Under the pieces are notes generated by a model. That model was given only the letters and a program-made list of their open reading frames with translations. It ran no database searches and was not told the DNA's origin. Of a stretch of 64,000 bases of DNA, positions 34,691 through 46,416 are shown one piece after another. A program made the translations under genes and the position numbers. The DNA comes from Ottelia alismoides. Lineage: Eukaryota; Streptophyta; Magnoliopsida; Alismatales; Hydrocharitaceae. Positions within the stretch are counted from its first letter, which is position 1, and each line of letters begins with the position of its first letter. Location of the stretch: the NCBI GenBank assembly GCA_037367405.1, contig JAZKJV010011618.1, positions 62,001 through 126,000 of the forward strand, read 5' to 3'.

Positions 34691-34779
34691 AGAACTTATC
34701 CTTCTGAATTTTCATCCAATCTTGTGGTACTTCCCCTCAATATCAGCATACCAAGGGAGTGAATCCACAACCAAATTCA

Positions 34780-36050
34780 ACTTGTCAGGAAAGGTTTCTG
34801 TGATGGGTGCGTTGTTTAGCGGAGGCTCTTGATGCTTAATTCTGGAGAGATGATCTGCTACCACATTCTGAACTACAGGCTTGTCCTTGATTTTCAAATC
34901 AAATTCCTGGAGGAGAAGGATACATCTGATCAGTCTGGGCTTGGCATCCTTCTTCTGCTGTAAATATCTTATATCAAAGTGGTCGGTGAAGATGGTAACT
35001 TTCAATCCAAGCAAATAGGATCTGAACTTTTCCAGGGCGAATACCACATCCAGCAACTCTTTCTCTGTCAGAGTGTAATTTCTTTGAGCTTCATCTAATG
35101 TTTTGCTGGCGTAATGAATGGCATAGGTCACCTTGTCTTTCCTCTATCCTAAAACAGCCCCTACTGCAAAGTCTGACGTATCCATCATGATCTAGAAAGG
35201 AAGAGACCAATCCGGCGGTTGTAAGACTGGAGCTTGAGTGATAAGCTCCTTCAGCTAATTGAAAGAAAGGAGAACTTGCTGATCAACATTGAACTCAGTC
35301 TCCTTGCATAGAAGTTTTGTAATAGGTCGGGCAATGCGACTGAAATCTCGGATGAACCTTTTGTGGAATTCCACATGGCCCATGAATGAACTCACATTCT
35401 TTACTATCTGAGGTGGCTCGAGATTGGAAATCACATCCACCTTTTCCAGGTCGACTTACATGCCACGTTTGGAAACGACGTGACCAAGCACAATTCCTTC
35501 TGTGACCATGAAGGGGCTCTTTTCCCATGATAGCACTATATTGACTTCACGGCATTTCTGAAGTACTCTGTCTAGGTACTCAAGACAAGAATCGAAACTG
35601 TCACCATAGACGGAGAAGTCTTCCATAAACACCTCAAGAAAACTGCCTACCATCTCAGCAAAAACTACAAGCATGCATCTCTGGAATGTCACTGGTGCGT
35701 TGCACAATCCAAAGGGCATTCTTCGGAAAGATAGGTGCCGAACGAGCAAGTGAAGGCAGTCTTCTCTTGGTCCTCAGGGGTGATTGCCACTTGGTTGTAC
35801 CCGGAGTACCCATCCAGAAAGCAGAAGAACTCCTTGCCGGCTAGTCTTTCCAAAACCTGGTCATTGAATGGCAAGGGGAAGTGGTCCTTCTTTGTTGCTG
35901 CATTAAGATGGCGGTAATCAACACATACATGCCAGGATATCAGTATCCGAGTAGATATCTCCTCTCCTCTTTCATTTGTAACCACAGTGAGCCCTGACTT
36001 CTTTGGAACTACGTGCAAGGGGCTCACCCATTTTGAGTCGGAGATGGGAT
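34780..36050 (-). pseudogene. Element E reverse transcriptase and RNase H, decayed
   Basis: The RT fingers and palm read WVSPLHVVPKKSG, VCVDYRHLNAATKKDHFPLP, FFCFLDGYSGYNQVAI and FRRMPFGLCNAPVTFQRCM. The active-site motif, FMDDFSVYG in Athila elements, is FMEDFSVYG (near 35,617-35,640), a loss of one catalytic Asp. The tether and RNase H follow: FMGHVEFHKRFIRDFSRIA, then [55 protein letters not shown] and VVADHLSRI. Breaks include a frameshift near 35,720, a TAA near 35,458 and two TAG stops (near 35,150 and 35,195) where CAG (Gln) is expected. It was once a functional polymerase and is now inactive. Confidence 0.9.
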
Positions 36051-37205
36051 AAATGAACCTGCATCACACCATTTTGTGATTTCTTTCATGACGACGTCCC
36101 GGAGATTTGGATTCAGCCTTCTTTGGAATTCACGGGATGGCTTGGCATCTTCTTACAGGTAACTATGGTGTGAACACAATGCCGAATTTATCCTGCGGAG
36201 ATCTGATACATGCCAACCAAGTGCCTTGCGGTTCTTTTCTTGAACCTCGAGGAGTCAAGATTCTTGCTCCAGAGTCAACCTACTGCTGATGATGATCGGA
36301 TACATGTTTTCTTCACCCGCAAGGAAAGCATACTTCAGGCCTGCTGGAAGTGGATTGAGTTCTGGTTCCGATCGACCAACTTGTTAGTCACTTTGGAAAC
36401 TGTACTGATGGTACGATGTGTTGCTTGAACTTTGACAGAGCTACTGACCTCAGTCTCCCGTTGAGATTCTGATAATGTGTCGAACAATTCTGCACTAGTC
36501 TCATCGTGTTCGGGCTGGAGAGAATCTTTGGAGTCAAAAAGGCGCATCAATAAATGGGATTCTATCTTCCAAGTATCATCGGAGCATGTGTCGACCGTGC
36601 TTTCCAAGTCCTCCTCTAGAGAGAGGACTTCTTGGGTCCATGGATCATCTAAAGAAAGTGGTGTATCCCTGATTTCTGCAATAAAGTCACGATCTACTTC
36701 CGGTGTTGCATGGCTCCCATCAGTCATGACTTTCGGCTCGCTGATAATATCTATAGTGATTCTCTTGCTGCCCGAGCTGAAGTGATCTTGCCACACCCAT
36801 AATCAACCACGACTTCTAAGGTGCGCAGGAATGGCCGACGAAGGATGATGGGAGTCTGAACTTAGGGTGTGGGGGAGTCCATTTCAAAGACTACAAAGTC
36901 AACTGGGAATTGCATTTCCCGTACCTTTACCCCAATGTCTTCCAAAAGGCCTCTAGGCTGCTTGATGGATCGGTCAGCGAACTGAAGGATCATTCGTGTC
37001 TGCTTGAGCAGACCTAGTCCAAATTCTTGCAATAGTGATGAGGGCGGAAGGTTGATGGAAGAACCACTATCAAGCCGAGTGCGCTCGAAGACTTGATCAA
37101 AAATCTCACAACTAATGAGAGGTGCCCCTTTGTCTTGCTTCTTCTGTGGGAGATTGTTGATGGCAACTACAGTGGCCATGATGAGAACGTTCTTCTCAAC
37201 ATGTT
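36051..37205 (-). pseudogene. Element E protease and protease-RT linker
   Basis: The aspartic protease domain lies at about 37,100-36,862: LDSGSSINLPPSSLLQEFGL (catalytic DSG kept), LKQTRMILQFADRSIKQPRG, then FPVDFVVFEMD. The flap region is shortened and the frame ends at a stop near 36,860, before the expected ILGRPFL. An acidic linker (about 36,796-36,335) leads to the RT. The homologous protease in element F is more damaged. Confidence 0.8.
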
Positions 37206-37209
37206 TGCG

Positions 37210-39904
37210 TTGGTTCTTTCATGCTAGGCAACGCTTGCTTGTACATGCTTCTTTCAAACCTTTCTTCACAGCAGGCATGTACTCCATGGCCTTCATTAGA
37301 GGAATCTCAACAGTCAAGTTATTAATGATATCCACAACTCCAGGATCAGATAATGCACTTTTTCTTTTTGCAATTTTTTTGGGTTTTTCTATTGCATCAA
37401 GAAAAGGTATATGTGCATTGTTAGGATCCAAATTAGAGTTCTTATATACAATAAAACCATCATCCATAAATTGTTGTACATCCGGATTATAAAAAGGAGT
37501 ACAAGGTGGAAGTTGTGTTGCTGGTACTGGTGGATGGGAAAAAAGTGGGTCCTCCACTCCGTCAGCTGGCGTGGGATCGACTGATGCTTGCGGCTCCTCC
37601 AAGGCTGGTGCGGCTTCACTTCGGTGATGATCTTATTTTTGTTCTTTTTGTTTTTGCTGATTTATTTTTGCTTTTTGTTGATGCAGATGGTGGTCAGTGG
37701 TATCTGGAATAGCTCCTCCTCCTCCTTCTTCCTCACCCGTCCCTGTAGCTGGTACGGTTGATGCAAAAGATGACGATTCTCCTAAAGCTTTATTCTCCCC
37801 TTTGGTGGTGACAGGCAGAGGTAAGGCCCTACTGCTCCTGAGAGTTACAACATTAGATAAAACAATAGTACAATCATCCAACTCTATAGGCATAGTTGGG
37901 GCATCACATTCTACCTGCTCTTTCTTTTTGAAGCTGTTGGGGTTAGCTTCAAGCTACGTCGGGATGGTAGTTTTAGTGGTGATCCGGTCATCGAGTTTTC
38001 TGGTCATATCTGCTAGGCCTTTGACGAGCTGGGCCAAGCAATCCAAGGTCGGGTTCACGAAATTGGCCTGGGAAGATTCAGCATGCTGACCATGTTGTTG
38101 TTACAGGTGCGGGAGCTGAGGCAACGACTGCTGGTGGAGAAAGTTGAAACTGATTGTAGGAGGAGGATACTGTTGATACTGAGGGCGTGGTGCAGCCGCA
38201 TACTGATGTATGGCGGTGGCTGCCGATACTGTGGCTACTGGTAGTGTTGATTCTGCCTCCATTGGTTAGCACACTGGGGAGGCTGGTGATATTACGATGG
38301 CGGCTGCAAGGACTGTCCAAAATAACCACCATGTGGTTGGTGATACTGTCTGTTGGCTTGTTGTTGGACCTGTGGGTGTCCGGTAGGACAAGCCAACTGT
38401 GCATCAGTGCTCCATACCCCAATTACTTCTTGGATCAGGGGTGGTGGTGGGAATGTTGGATCCGACTGGTTAAGGAAATCTGGTAGGTAAACAACCATCT
38501 GCTGCTGCGGTTGGCCCTGGTTGGGTGTCTACACGTAATACACGTGCTGAACTGCAGGTGATTGCTGGCTCGGCTGAGGCTGATGTGGCGGTGATGGATC
38601 GTCCTTCTTCTCAGTTGGAGCATCTGGGCATGGTGTTGCCGGCTGGATAGAGTTGATAGTGCCTACCAGCAGCTCCAACTGCTTGGTAATCTGATCTGGT
38701 TTATCAAGATTTTGAGTCCTCTTCTCAACCACAATAATATCTCAAGGTCCTGTGATCTCTTATCAATGATATCGACCTTCGAGAGATGTCCCCCAATAAT
38801 GCTAAGGTTGGAGCTCTCATCTCTCTCCGCCTCATGAGATGCCGCCATGTGTACTTGCTTCTGGAGAATCTGGGGCTGCTTCTGGTACGCCTTAGATGAA
38901 GAGAGGATGGCCTCTCCCTCGATCATCTCCTCAAAGATCTGCCATACGACGTCTTCATCCTTGTTGAAGCGTAAGCCCCCACATGTTGCGTCAATGAGCC
39001 TTTGACTTTCTACATTCAGTTCCCCGAAGAAGTGTTGGACCAAGCTGGTCCTTGGAATCTCATGGTGAGGGCATTTCTCCTGCAGATTTGTGAATCTCTC
39101 CCAGGCTTCGTGGATACTCTCATGTGCACCCTGAGAGAATTCGCTGATTCGGGCTCGCATCTGATTGAGCTGACTGAGAGGGTAGAACTTGTGTAAGAAT
39201 GCGGACTTCAGTTCCTCCCAAGTCGTCATAACCTTCCCCAGATGGTTGACCCAATAGAGGGCCTTGTCATGTAGACTGAATGGGAATGCCATCATCTTTA
39301 CTATGTCCATAGGGACATTGGGGTAATGAGTAGTACGTCAGATGTGTGAAAATTGCTGGAGATGAATGTACGATTCTTCACTAGTGTTCCCGTGGAAAGA
39401 GAGAAGAAGAGCGAGGAACTGGGGCTTCAGCTCAAAGTGAGCATGCACCGATGGAATACAAATACACTCGGCCATTTGGCTGTCTCCATGGTTGTAGGTC
39501 TCTTTCAGTGTCGGTTTTAGCCTTCCTTGTTCTGGTTCTTCCTCTTCTAGATTGTCACGGGATCCACTACCTCCTCCTTGTCTACCTCCCCCTCCTTCAG
39601 GTATGTTCATCACATCATTCAGCATTTCCTGAAATGCAGTATGTGCGAGGGCTTGTTTTTTCAGCTGTTGCTGGATAGCTTGGATAGATGCCAACAACTG
39701 TGCATTGACATGATTCTGATCAGGCATATATCCCTACTACGGCTGAGGGGGCTGCTGACCCTTGCCCTTCCCTTGAGGAGACATCTCAGGGTCTGAATCT
39801 GAGGAGATGAATTCTGGATTGGGATCCAGAGCTTGGTTTGTCTTCTATCTGCAAGATGAGAGAATCCCAATCAGACCACTTTGTAATTGGATCCCAGCTG
39901 CCAT
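37210..39904 (-). pseudogene. Element E gag, decayed
   Basis: Gag forms the particle. An ATG at 39,904 opens a short frame. A second frame from 39,727 (ASIQAIQQQLKKQALAHTAF, then a Gly-rich run) continues through one TGA (near 39,337, explained by CGA to TGA) into the retrotransposon gag core at 39,310-38,950: MMAFPFSLHDKALYWVNHLG, HKFYPLSQLNQMRARISEF, HEAWERFTNLQEKCPHHEI and VQHFFGELNVESQRLIDATC. A Pro/Gln-rich region follows (about 38,700-38,100, several frames), then a C-terminal domain (37,602-37,213). The layout matches the open gag of element B. Minus-strand stops and frameshifts prevent a full-length product. Confidence 0.88.
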
Positions 39905-42105
39905 GACGAATCTGGAATCAAGGTCAATTCCAGAGTATTGTGAATGAAAAAAGGATATGGACGGTAATTGACTTTCATTCACAACGACGAAAGTGGGATA
40001 AGATTGGTCCCGGTTTATCAGGTGGTTAAGAGGAAAGGTAGAAGACGAGGAGTCTGGAGATCGACCCGCAAGGTCCGGATTGGATTCTCAGGAATCGCCT
40101 CGAATTATTGGTGAGGTCGAGTCCATGGAGTTGATGTAGGTGTCGGTGGGATCCCGACTAAACCATCCATGGATCGCCCTCGTAAAGCAAGAGAGGAGTA
40201 GATGCAGGAAGATAGATAATGTGATCAACAAGGAATAAATCGAAATGCAAAATAGTAGAAAGGCTCAAAGTGAGCAGGGGTCAAGGGAGAAACATTTAAC
40301 AAAATTTACGCAAGTGCGCGAGACTTGATCTTTGAACCTTAATCTAGATCCATACAAACACAAGACAAAATTGGGTTCACCAACTCACGCCATGTGAAGC
40401 CGTAAAGGTTCGACTACTTATTATCTTTTCAATTTTAGTGTTGTTATTTCAGGCATATCTTATAACAAGTCCTTAGCACGCTAACCCTATAGGAGAGAGA
40501 GTATTGCCAGAAAAGTATCCAGTACTTGTCCTCCTCCATTATAACCTATAGTCTGTACTTTTTGAGGTTCTTGTAACCCTTCCTGGATCCCTACTCAGCC
40601 AAAGCAATAGAGGGATGAAGCTGATAGGCGAAACCAATACTTCTGTTCTCACCCGGAACAGAATCACCCGTGAGCGTGCAAGAACCTACTCAGACGCAAA
40701 CCGATGAGACATACACCCCCGTGAAGACGTGGCCTATGCTCAATACTTCAGAGCATGTCGATGTTCCACACAAGGTGGGAACACCATCGTTGACAAGGCC
40801 CTACTCAGTCACGTACGATAGAAGCGCCATTACTTCAGAAATCCAGGCGATACACAAGGTAGTTACAAACTGGGATTTGGGATCTATTCCTTATGGGACG
40901 TGCCTCACTCATGGGAGGGGTTTTGGTCCTCTCCGAAGGTACTTGAAAATAATAGGGGCTTTATGAACCCAGAACAATGATAGTCCATTACGGATTTTAA
41001 TTAAGGTCAAAGTTTATTTAGCAGTCTCCTTATTTTAGTTTTTTGTTTTCACTTTTTTTTAGTTTGTTTTCATACAAGCACCTAAAGTTTTTGTAGATTT
41101 TCATTTAAGTCCTAGGTCCTCAAAATTAGAGGGAGATAGCGGAAAAGCCGTGCAAGTCAATTTAATGATGGAAATCTCACCATTGAATCTAATGATGCAT
41201 ACTGAGTTAGAAGACTTATAGTGCATCCCAGCTCTCTCCATGCGATATGCACAATAGAATTTTTAAACCTACCTACATGGTGGTGTGCAATCGATAGAAT
41301 CGTCCTAAACAGTAGCTGCTATTAATCGTGAAGAACCAATTGCTAGTTATTCAGAAATGAGACCAAGGTACGGTCTCTGATGCCAATCGGTGCCCGCCAC
41401 AACAGGTCTGGCAGATGCTGTATACGACCTCTAGCGACACATGGTCTCATATCTGAATTAATAGCGTTATTAATTTGACTAGATCCATATGTAATAGACT
41501 ATAGGAATAGATATTCTTATTAAGGTGTGGACCTAGTTACCGAGTCAAGCAGCCTAAATCTGGGGGCTCCATGCACACAAAACAAAGTAAAATAAGGCAG
41601 AAAGCTCAAAACAGTAGAAAAAAATAAAAGAAGTCGATAAAATGCGGAAAACTATGACGAGGCCCCCAGGCGAGCAGACATCCGGGCACTTGACCTCGTT
41701 GTGAGGAGTAGAGTCCAAGTTATATTACATGCCAAAATTTTCTCTCTCTCACCATAAAATTACAAAATTAATGATGATTTTTTAAGCTAATTCCTCCTTA
41801 TGCTTCCTTGGTTCTCTCTCTAGCTGGTCAAAAAGAGAAGACCAACCTCCTCCAAGCTTGACTGCGTTGACCTCCTAGGAAACCGTCCTCGCTTGGCAGG
41901 CCCTCGCATAAAAGTTGCAAAAATATGACATTAGCATTTTTAATCAAATAATCAAACCAATGAATGTTTATAATAGCAATGAATAGTTACAACAATAATC
42001 AAAGAATTATTTGCAAATAAATTAATAAATATTCACATCAATGAATCAATAAATCAGATAAATTATTATACAAAAACTAATAGTAAAAATAGGCTACGAT
42101 CATTA
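39905..42105 (-). other. Element E leader, noncoding
   Basis: About 2.2 kb between the primer site and gag. It contains a three-unit repeat of paired motifs (40,585-40,850), also found in element B's leader. A 98-codon frame on the opposite strand (40,670-40,966) overlaps this repeat; I treat it as an accident of the conserved leader. Confidence 0.7.
40585..40850 (-). repeat. Three-unit motif repeat in E's leader
   Basis: On the plus strand ctactcag occurs near 40,589, 40,686 and 40,800. Its partner (c/a)(a/t)tacttc occurs near 40,637, 40,744 and 40,834. These are the inverse of the ctgagtag/gagtagg and gaagta motifs in B's leader (60,766-61,014), with the same ~100-bp spacing. Confidence 0.6.
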
Positions 42106-42124
42106 CTCCCCGGCAATGGCGCCA
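42106..42124 (-). other. Element E primer-binding site
   Basis: On the minus strand tggcgccattgccggggag lies two bases after the 5' LTR end. It differs from the A and B sites at one position (G to A). It is complementary to the 3' end of tRNA-Asp. Confidence 0.88.
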
Positions 42125-42126
42125 TC

Positions 42127-45100
42127 CGATAACAGGGGGAGAGATCGATTCGAAGTCGTGTCAATCCACAAGGCAGATAGACAGTCGCTGATGTGACCTC
42201 AGATGGAGTCACTGTTATGCAACAATTAACCCACGATAATAAATAAAGCAATCAATAGCAAAAATATGGAATTGACATTTATTTTCTCTACAATAAAATG
42301 CATAGCAGGCAAGCATGTAGAGGTCGAACCATAGAGAGCAAAATGGTAGCTTAAGGTTATCTATGTACAACCAAGTCATTCATTTGTATAACTCTTTTTG
42401 TGGGTTTCTTATTTTACATATTTTTTACATTTTATTTTTTGTTTTATATTTTTTTATTTGATTTTTAGTTTTTTGCTTTTGTACTTTCTTTTTTATATTT
42501 TTATCTTTTTTTCCTTTTTTATATATATAAACAATATAGCCTATGTAAGGCTTATACATACATTATATTGTAATATAGTTATAAATACTATTAAATATAG
42601 GCAAAATTTAGAAAATATATTATTTTTGGATTTTTTATATTTTCTACTGTTTTTATATTTTTCTAGAAATTTTTGCTAATTTTATGCATTTTAAAGTCAA
42701 AAATATCCCAAATATGGGATTAGTAAATAAATCGAAATTGATTTGGATTTTAGAAACAATAAATAAGTCCCAAAATTACCCAAATTAATTTTAATAGATA
42801 AATAATAATAAATAGATAATTATAAAATAGAAAAATAGATTTTCGATATTTTTATATATTTTTTATCTTTTTTGTTGGATTTTGGAGCTTTTTGATTTTT
42901 TGATTTTTTTCTTATTTTTACGTGTTTTTGGTATCCAAAATTAATAAATATCAAAATATACCATATATATTTTTTTGGAATTTTTCACATATTTTTATAT
43001 TTTTTGTATTTTATAAATTAGACAGGGTTTATTTAGGCTCCTTTTCAATTTTAATAAATCGATTAAATGCAAAAATGCCATTTAAAAATATGGGCGTGAA
43101 AGTATATGCCGTGCAGGATTTATACTCATTTTTCCGTGTTTTTAGGATCTCAATAGGTATTTTTTGATAAATAGATAAAAGTCACAAAAATATATTTCCT
43201 AGCAGGGGCATTTTTGTAATTAAAATAAAGTACATGGTGCTCTATGCAAAAACACCAAGAATATACAATGTAATTAAAAGTTTATTGTACTTTTAATCAA
43301 TTTCAAAATCCCCAAGGGCATCATAGCAATTTTACCAACACGTGGGACAACACGTGACACATACAGGCAAGGACCAAAATGCAAATATGTGAAAGTTTAG
43401 GGAGTTGCATGAAATTTCTACAAAAATATATAACTTACACTAAATTTTATTAGACTATTTAATAATTACAAACCTTGTAAGGGCATCCCTACAATTTTGC
43501 CACCTCACGTGGGACGACACGTGAGGTGACGTGGAATGGACCTATTTGCAATTACAAGGAGTTTAGGGGTCCAATTACAAAATTTACACTTATTTTTTAA
43601 CGTTGACTTTTATTTACAGGACTAAATAATAAATACAAAAATGCTGGAGCGAGATGTGCAATTTACCCCATATATGTGCGCCATCTAACGGTGCTGGTCT
43701 TTTCACTTGCCATGTGTCGCTCATCCAGCGGTCGATGACGCTTCGTCGATGGATGCACGAGATTAGATCGTCGGTCGCGATCGGACTGCTGATGCACGGC
43801 AAGATCCAACGGCTCTGGTGTGATCTGGGGCCACCTTATTCATCCGACGGTGGGGGAGGTCCGAGGAAGAACAGGGAAGAAGGTTCGCATAGGCGACCCT
43901 CCTCCAGCGATATCTCCCTCCCCCGTCAATCTTTGCTGCTCCCATGTTGAACAAAAGCTTCCTAGCTGGTGCCTTTGTCTCCTGGTGGCATCAGAATGGC
44001 ACGAGGTCAACCGGAGGCCCTTCGCGAGGTCGAGGAAGAAATGGATGTCCAAGGGCCTTCGGCGAACTCCAGATCCGTCACCTGGCGCTCCTTTACGCGC
44101 CTAACTTGCATAGGAAGAAAACACGGTTCGAGGGGCTCCTCCTCAACCGAATGTGAAGCTGGATACGCAAGGAAAAGGGTGGGCAGAGAGGATTCCAGTG
44201 ACGCGGCGGAGGAGATCCTCGATTCGCAGAACCGAGGTAGTCCTGATGGATAGGAGGGACGGTGAATGATCGGGAGGCGATATAGATGAAGATGGAAGCG
44301 GTTAGAGTGGCGGAGCGACGATGAAGATGCGCGGAGGAGCTCGTCGGAGCTCGACTCCGGCAAAGTACGGGTGTATCAATTTCAACTAATTTACTTAACT
44401 AATTCCTACACTAATGACAGGAAATTAAACCTGCGGCTAAAATATGCAAAATTAAGGAAGAATAACCAACTCTTATACATGGGGGACACCCAGGGAGTAG
44501 GGTCGCCGGCGACGGCGGTCGTGGGTGCACCCCGACTTCCTGGAGCTCCACCTAAGCACGCAACGCCTCCTCTTGTCACGAGAATAGATTGGGATCTGAG
44601 GCGAGGGATCCTAGGGCTTTAATGGTGACCAAATTTGAAGAAGGAGGTGGAAGGTATTATTTATAGACTTTGCTAAGCATACTTATTGACCGGTGAAAAA
44701 CGGTGATTTAGGCGTATGTACACGCGATTAAAATGGATAGTGTGTATGTACAATGATCAATGATGAATTTTCATGAAGGAAGAGATCACGATTGAGCGAT
44801 ATAGTGGTCGAGAAAAAAGGCGCAAAATAGGGGAAATGGCGGGCTGCGTCAAATCAGGAGGAGAGGAGACTGTTGACCAGCGGTCAACTTTTGGAGCGCT
44901 GCCATTGGTCCATCTCAGCCCACTACACGACAAACAGACTAATTTTATTCGAAAATAATTAATTTAAAATAATAAATGATTTTATTAATTTTTGAGTATG
45001 AAAAATGTTTATTATTTTATGTAGTATTTTATTATGATTTTTATTTATTTTTTAGTGTATTTTATTACAAGCTTATTTTAATGGCTTATTTATAGGTATA

Positions 45101-46228
45101 ATTACCTATATTTTGTACATTTTTATTTTTATTTTGTATATTTTTTATTATTTTATTTTATTTATTTATAACTTATTTTTATGAGTATAAATATATTTTT
45201 ATGATATTATTTATATGTTTAAATAAATAAATATGTATATTCTGTAGGTATATTTATAGGTACTTTACCTATGTTTTATAAACATCTTTTTATTTCAATG
45301 TATTTTATTGAGTTTTATTTTAGTTTTATATTTTTAATAGAATATGAATAATATTTAGAATATTATAAAATTATAAAAGAATAAAGAATTAAAGAATATA
45401 TTTCCCTTTTATTTATATACATATGGAAACATAGGTATCTTGTCTATGCTTTTACATAAACTTGTTTTATTTCCCATTTTCATCATGGTTTTATTTTAGT
45501 TTTAATATACACATATGTTATAAATAATATTTACGAAAATATAAAAATATCAATTTGTAAAAATAATAAAGGATGAATAAAATGAATACTTTAATCGATA
45601 GAATGTACAATGAGGGCCCAAAACCTAACTTTCATCCAGTAACTCCAAAAAATATAAAACCATCGCCATTAAATAGCTTGTGAAAAGTTATATACAATTA
45701 GAGTGTTTTTGATATGTTTTGAGTTTTTATTGAAAAGATATGGGTCCGTGAAGTTTGATTTCTGGCGTTTTTTATTGTGCGTAAAGTGCACACAGTGTAT
45801 TATTTTTGTACAAACTCAATTTTGTATTTTTATGTACATTATTATCTACAAATATATGTACAAAGTTTCTTTATTTGAATTAAAAGGTGGAACTAAAAAT
45901 GGGTCCCAAAAATGAAAAAAAATGGATAAAATAAATATGAATTTAATTGGATTTTATCCCTTATCTCCCCCTACTTTATTCCTTGTCGACCAATTCAATT
46001 CTTGACTTGGTCTCGGGGTTTAGGGCCATAAATTATTTTCAATATTTTATTCCTTTTTCTTTTCATCTCTTTGTTCTATAATTTTGGCATTAAAAACAAT
46101 ATTATTTACACCATAAATGTAATAAATAGTGGATGCTATTTTGTAAAAATTAATGCCATTCACATTCATTAGCTAGGGTTTTTAAGGCCAAAATGATAGA
46201 ATAAAGGTGATGAAATAGAGATTCATCA
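42127..46228 (-). repeat. Element E 5' LTR
   Basis: Partner of 26,519-30,614. It starts tgatgaatctctatttcatc on the minus strand at 46,228. Its last base pair is mutated (cg instead of tg at 42,127 on the plus strand). The ACGT palindromes are better preserved here: cacgtgggacaacacgtg (43,340-43,357) and cctcacgtg-ggacga-cacgtgagg (43,503-43,526). Short frames in the GC-rich part (for example 43,654-43,950) are also present in the other LTR but shift and break between copies, so they are not supported as genes. Confidence 0.9.
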
Positions 46229-46233
46229 GACAC

Positions 46234-46416
46234 CCAAGGCCGAACCAGACCGCACTTCTTCCACTGACCCGTTCGTGCCTTTTCGCTTTGAGACCACTAA
46301 GGACCTTCCCCTGGTCGATCCTGATCAGTCGGTTTCTGAGGACCCTGATATCGACCTACACCTTGTCAGATCCATTCCTCAACGGTCTCCTAAGAAGGTT
46401 CTCTTTCTACCTTCTT
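46234..46416 (+). pseudogene. Element F gag/protease-like remnant, 3' end
   Basis: Directly after the right copy of gacac, the frame in phase with 26,513 reads on as PKAEPDRTSSTDPFVPFRF, then LVDPDQSVSEDPDIDLHLV, and ends at a TGA after LFLPS near 46,416. It is an acidic and proline-containing tail with no domain I recognise. No polymerase sequence follows it, which is the main evidence that F lacks pol. Confidence 0.6.

Larger units (their letters stand above)
26519..46228 (-). mobile_element. Element E: complete but decayed Athila retrotransposon
   Basis: A 19.7-kb element on the minus strand with LTRs of about 4.1 kb at both ends and a 5-bp target duplication gacac (26,514-26,518 and 46,229-46,233). 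In transcription order (right to left) it has 5' LTR, tRNA-Asp-type primer site, a 2.2-kb leader, gag, protease, RT, RNase H, integrase, a 2.8-kb noncoding 3' region, polypurine tract and 3' LTR. This gene order and the FMxDFSVYG motif fit the Athila lineage. Coding regions have many stops and frameshifts. In a 165-base stretch compared by eye (28,051 against 43,671 onward) the LTRs differ at about 21 sites, 19 of them transitions, so insertion is not recent. No env-like frame is seen. Confidence 0.9.

Noticed and set aside
36477..39796. Plus-strand frames between 36,477 and 39,796
   Set aside because: Shadows opposite the gag-pol remnants of element E.
42106..42124. tRNA gene
   Set aside because: Only the complement of a tRNA 3' end is present, as expected of a primer-binding site. 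No cloverleaf was found here or elsewhere in the window.
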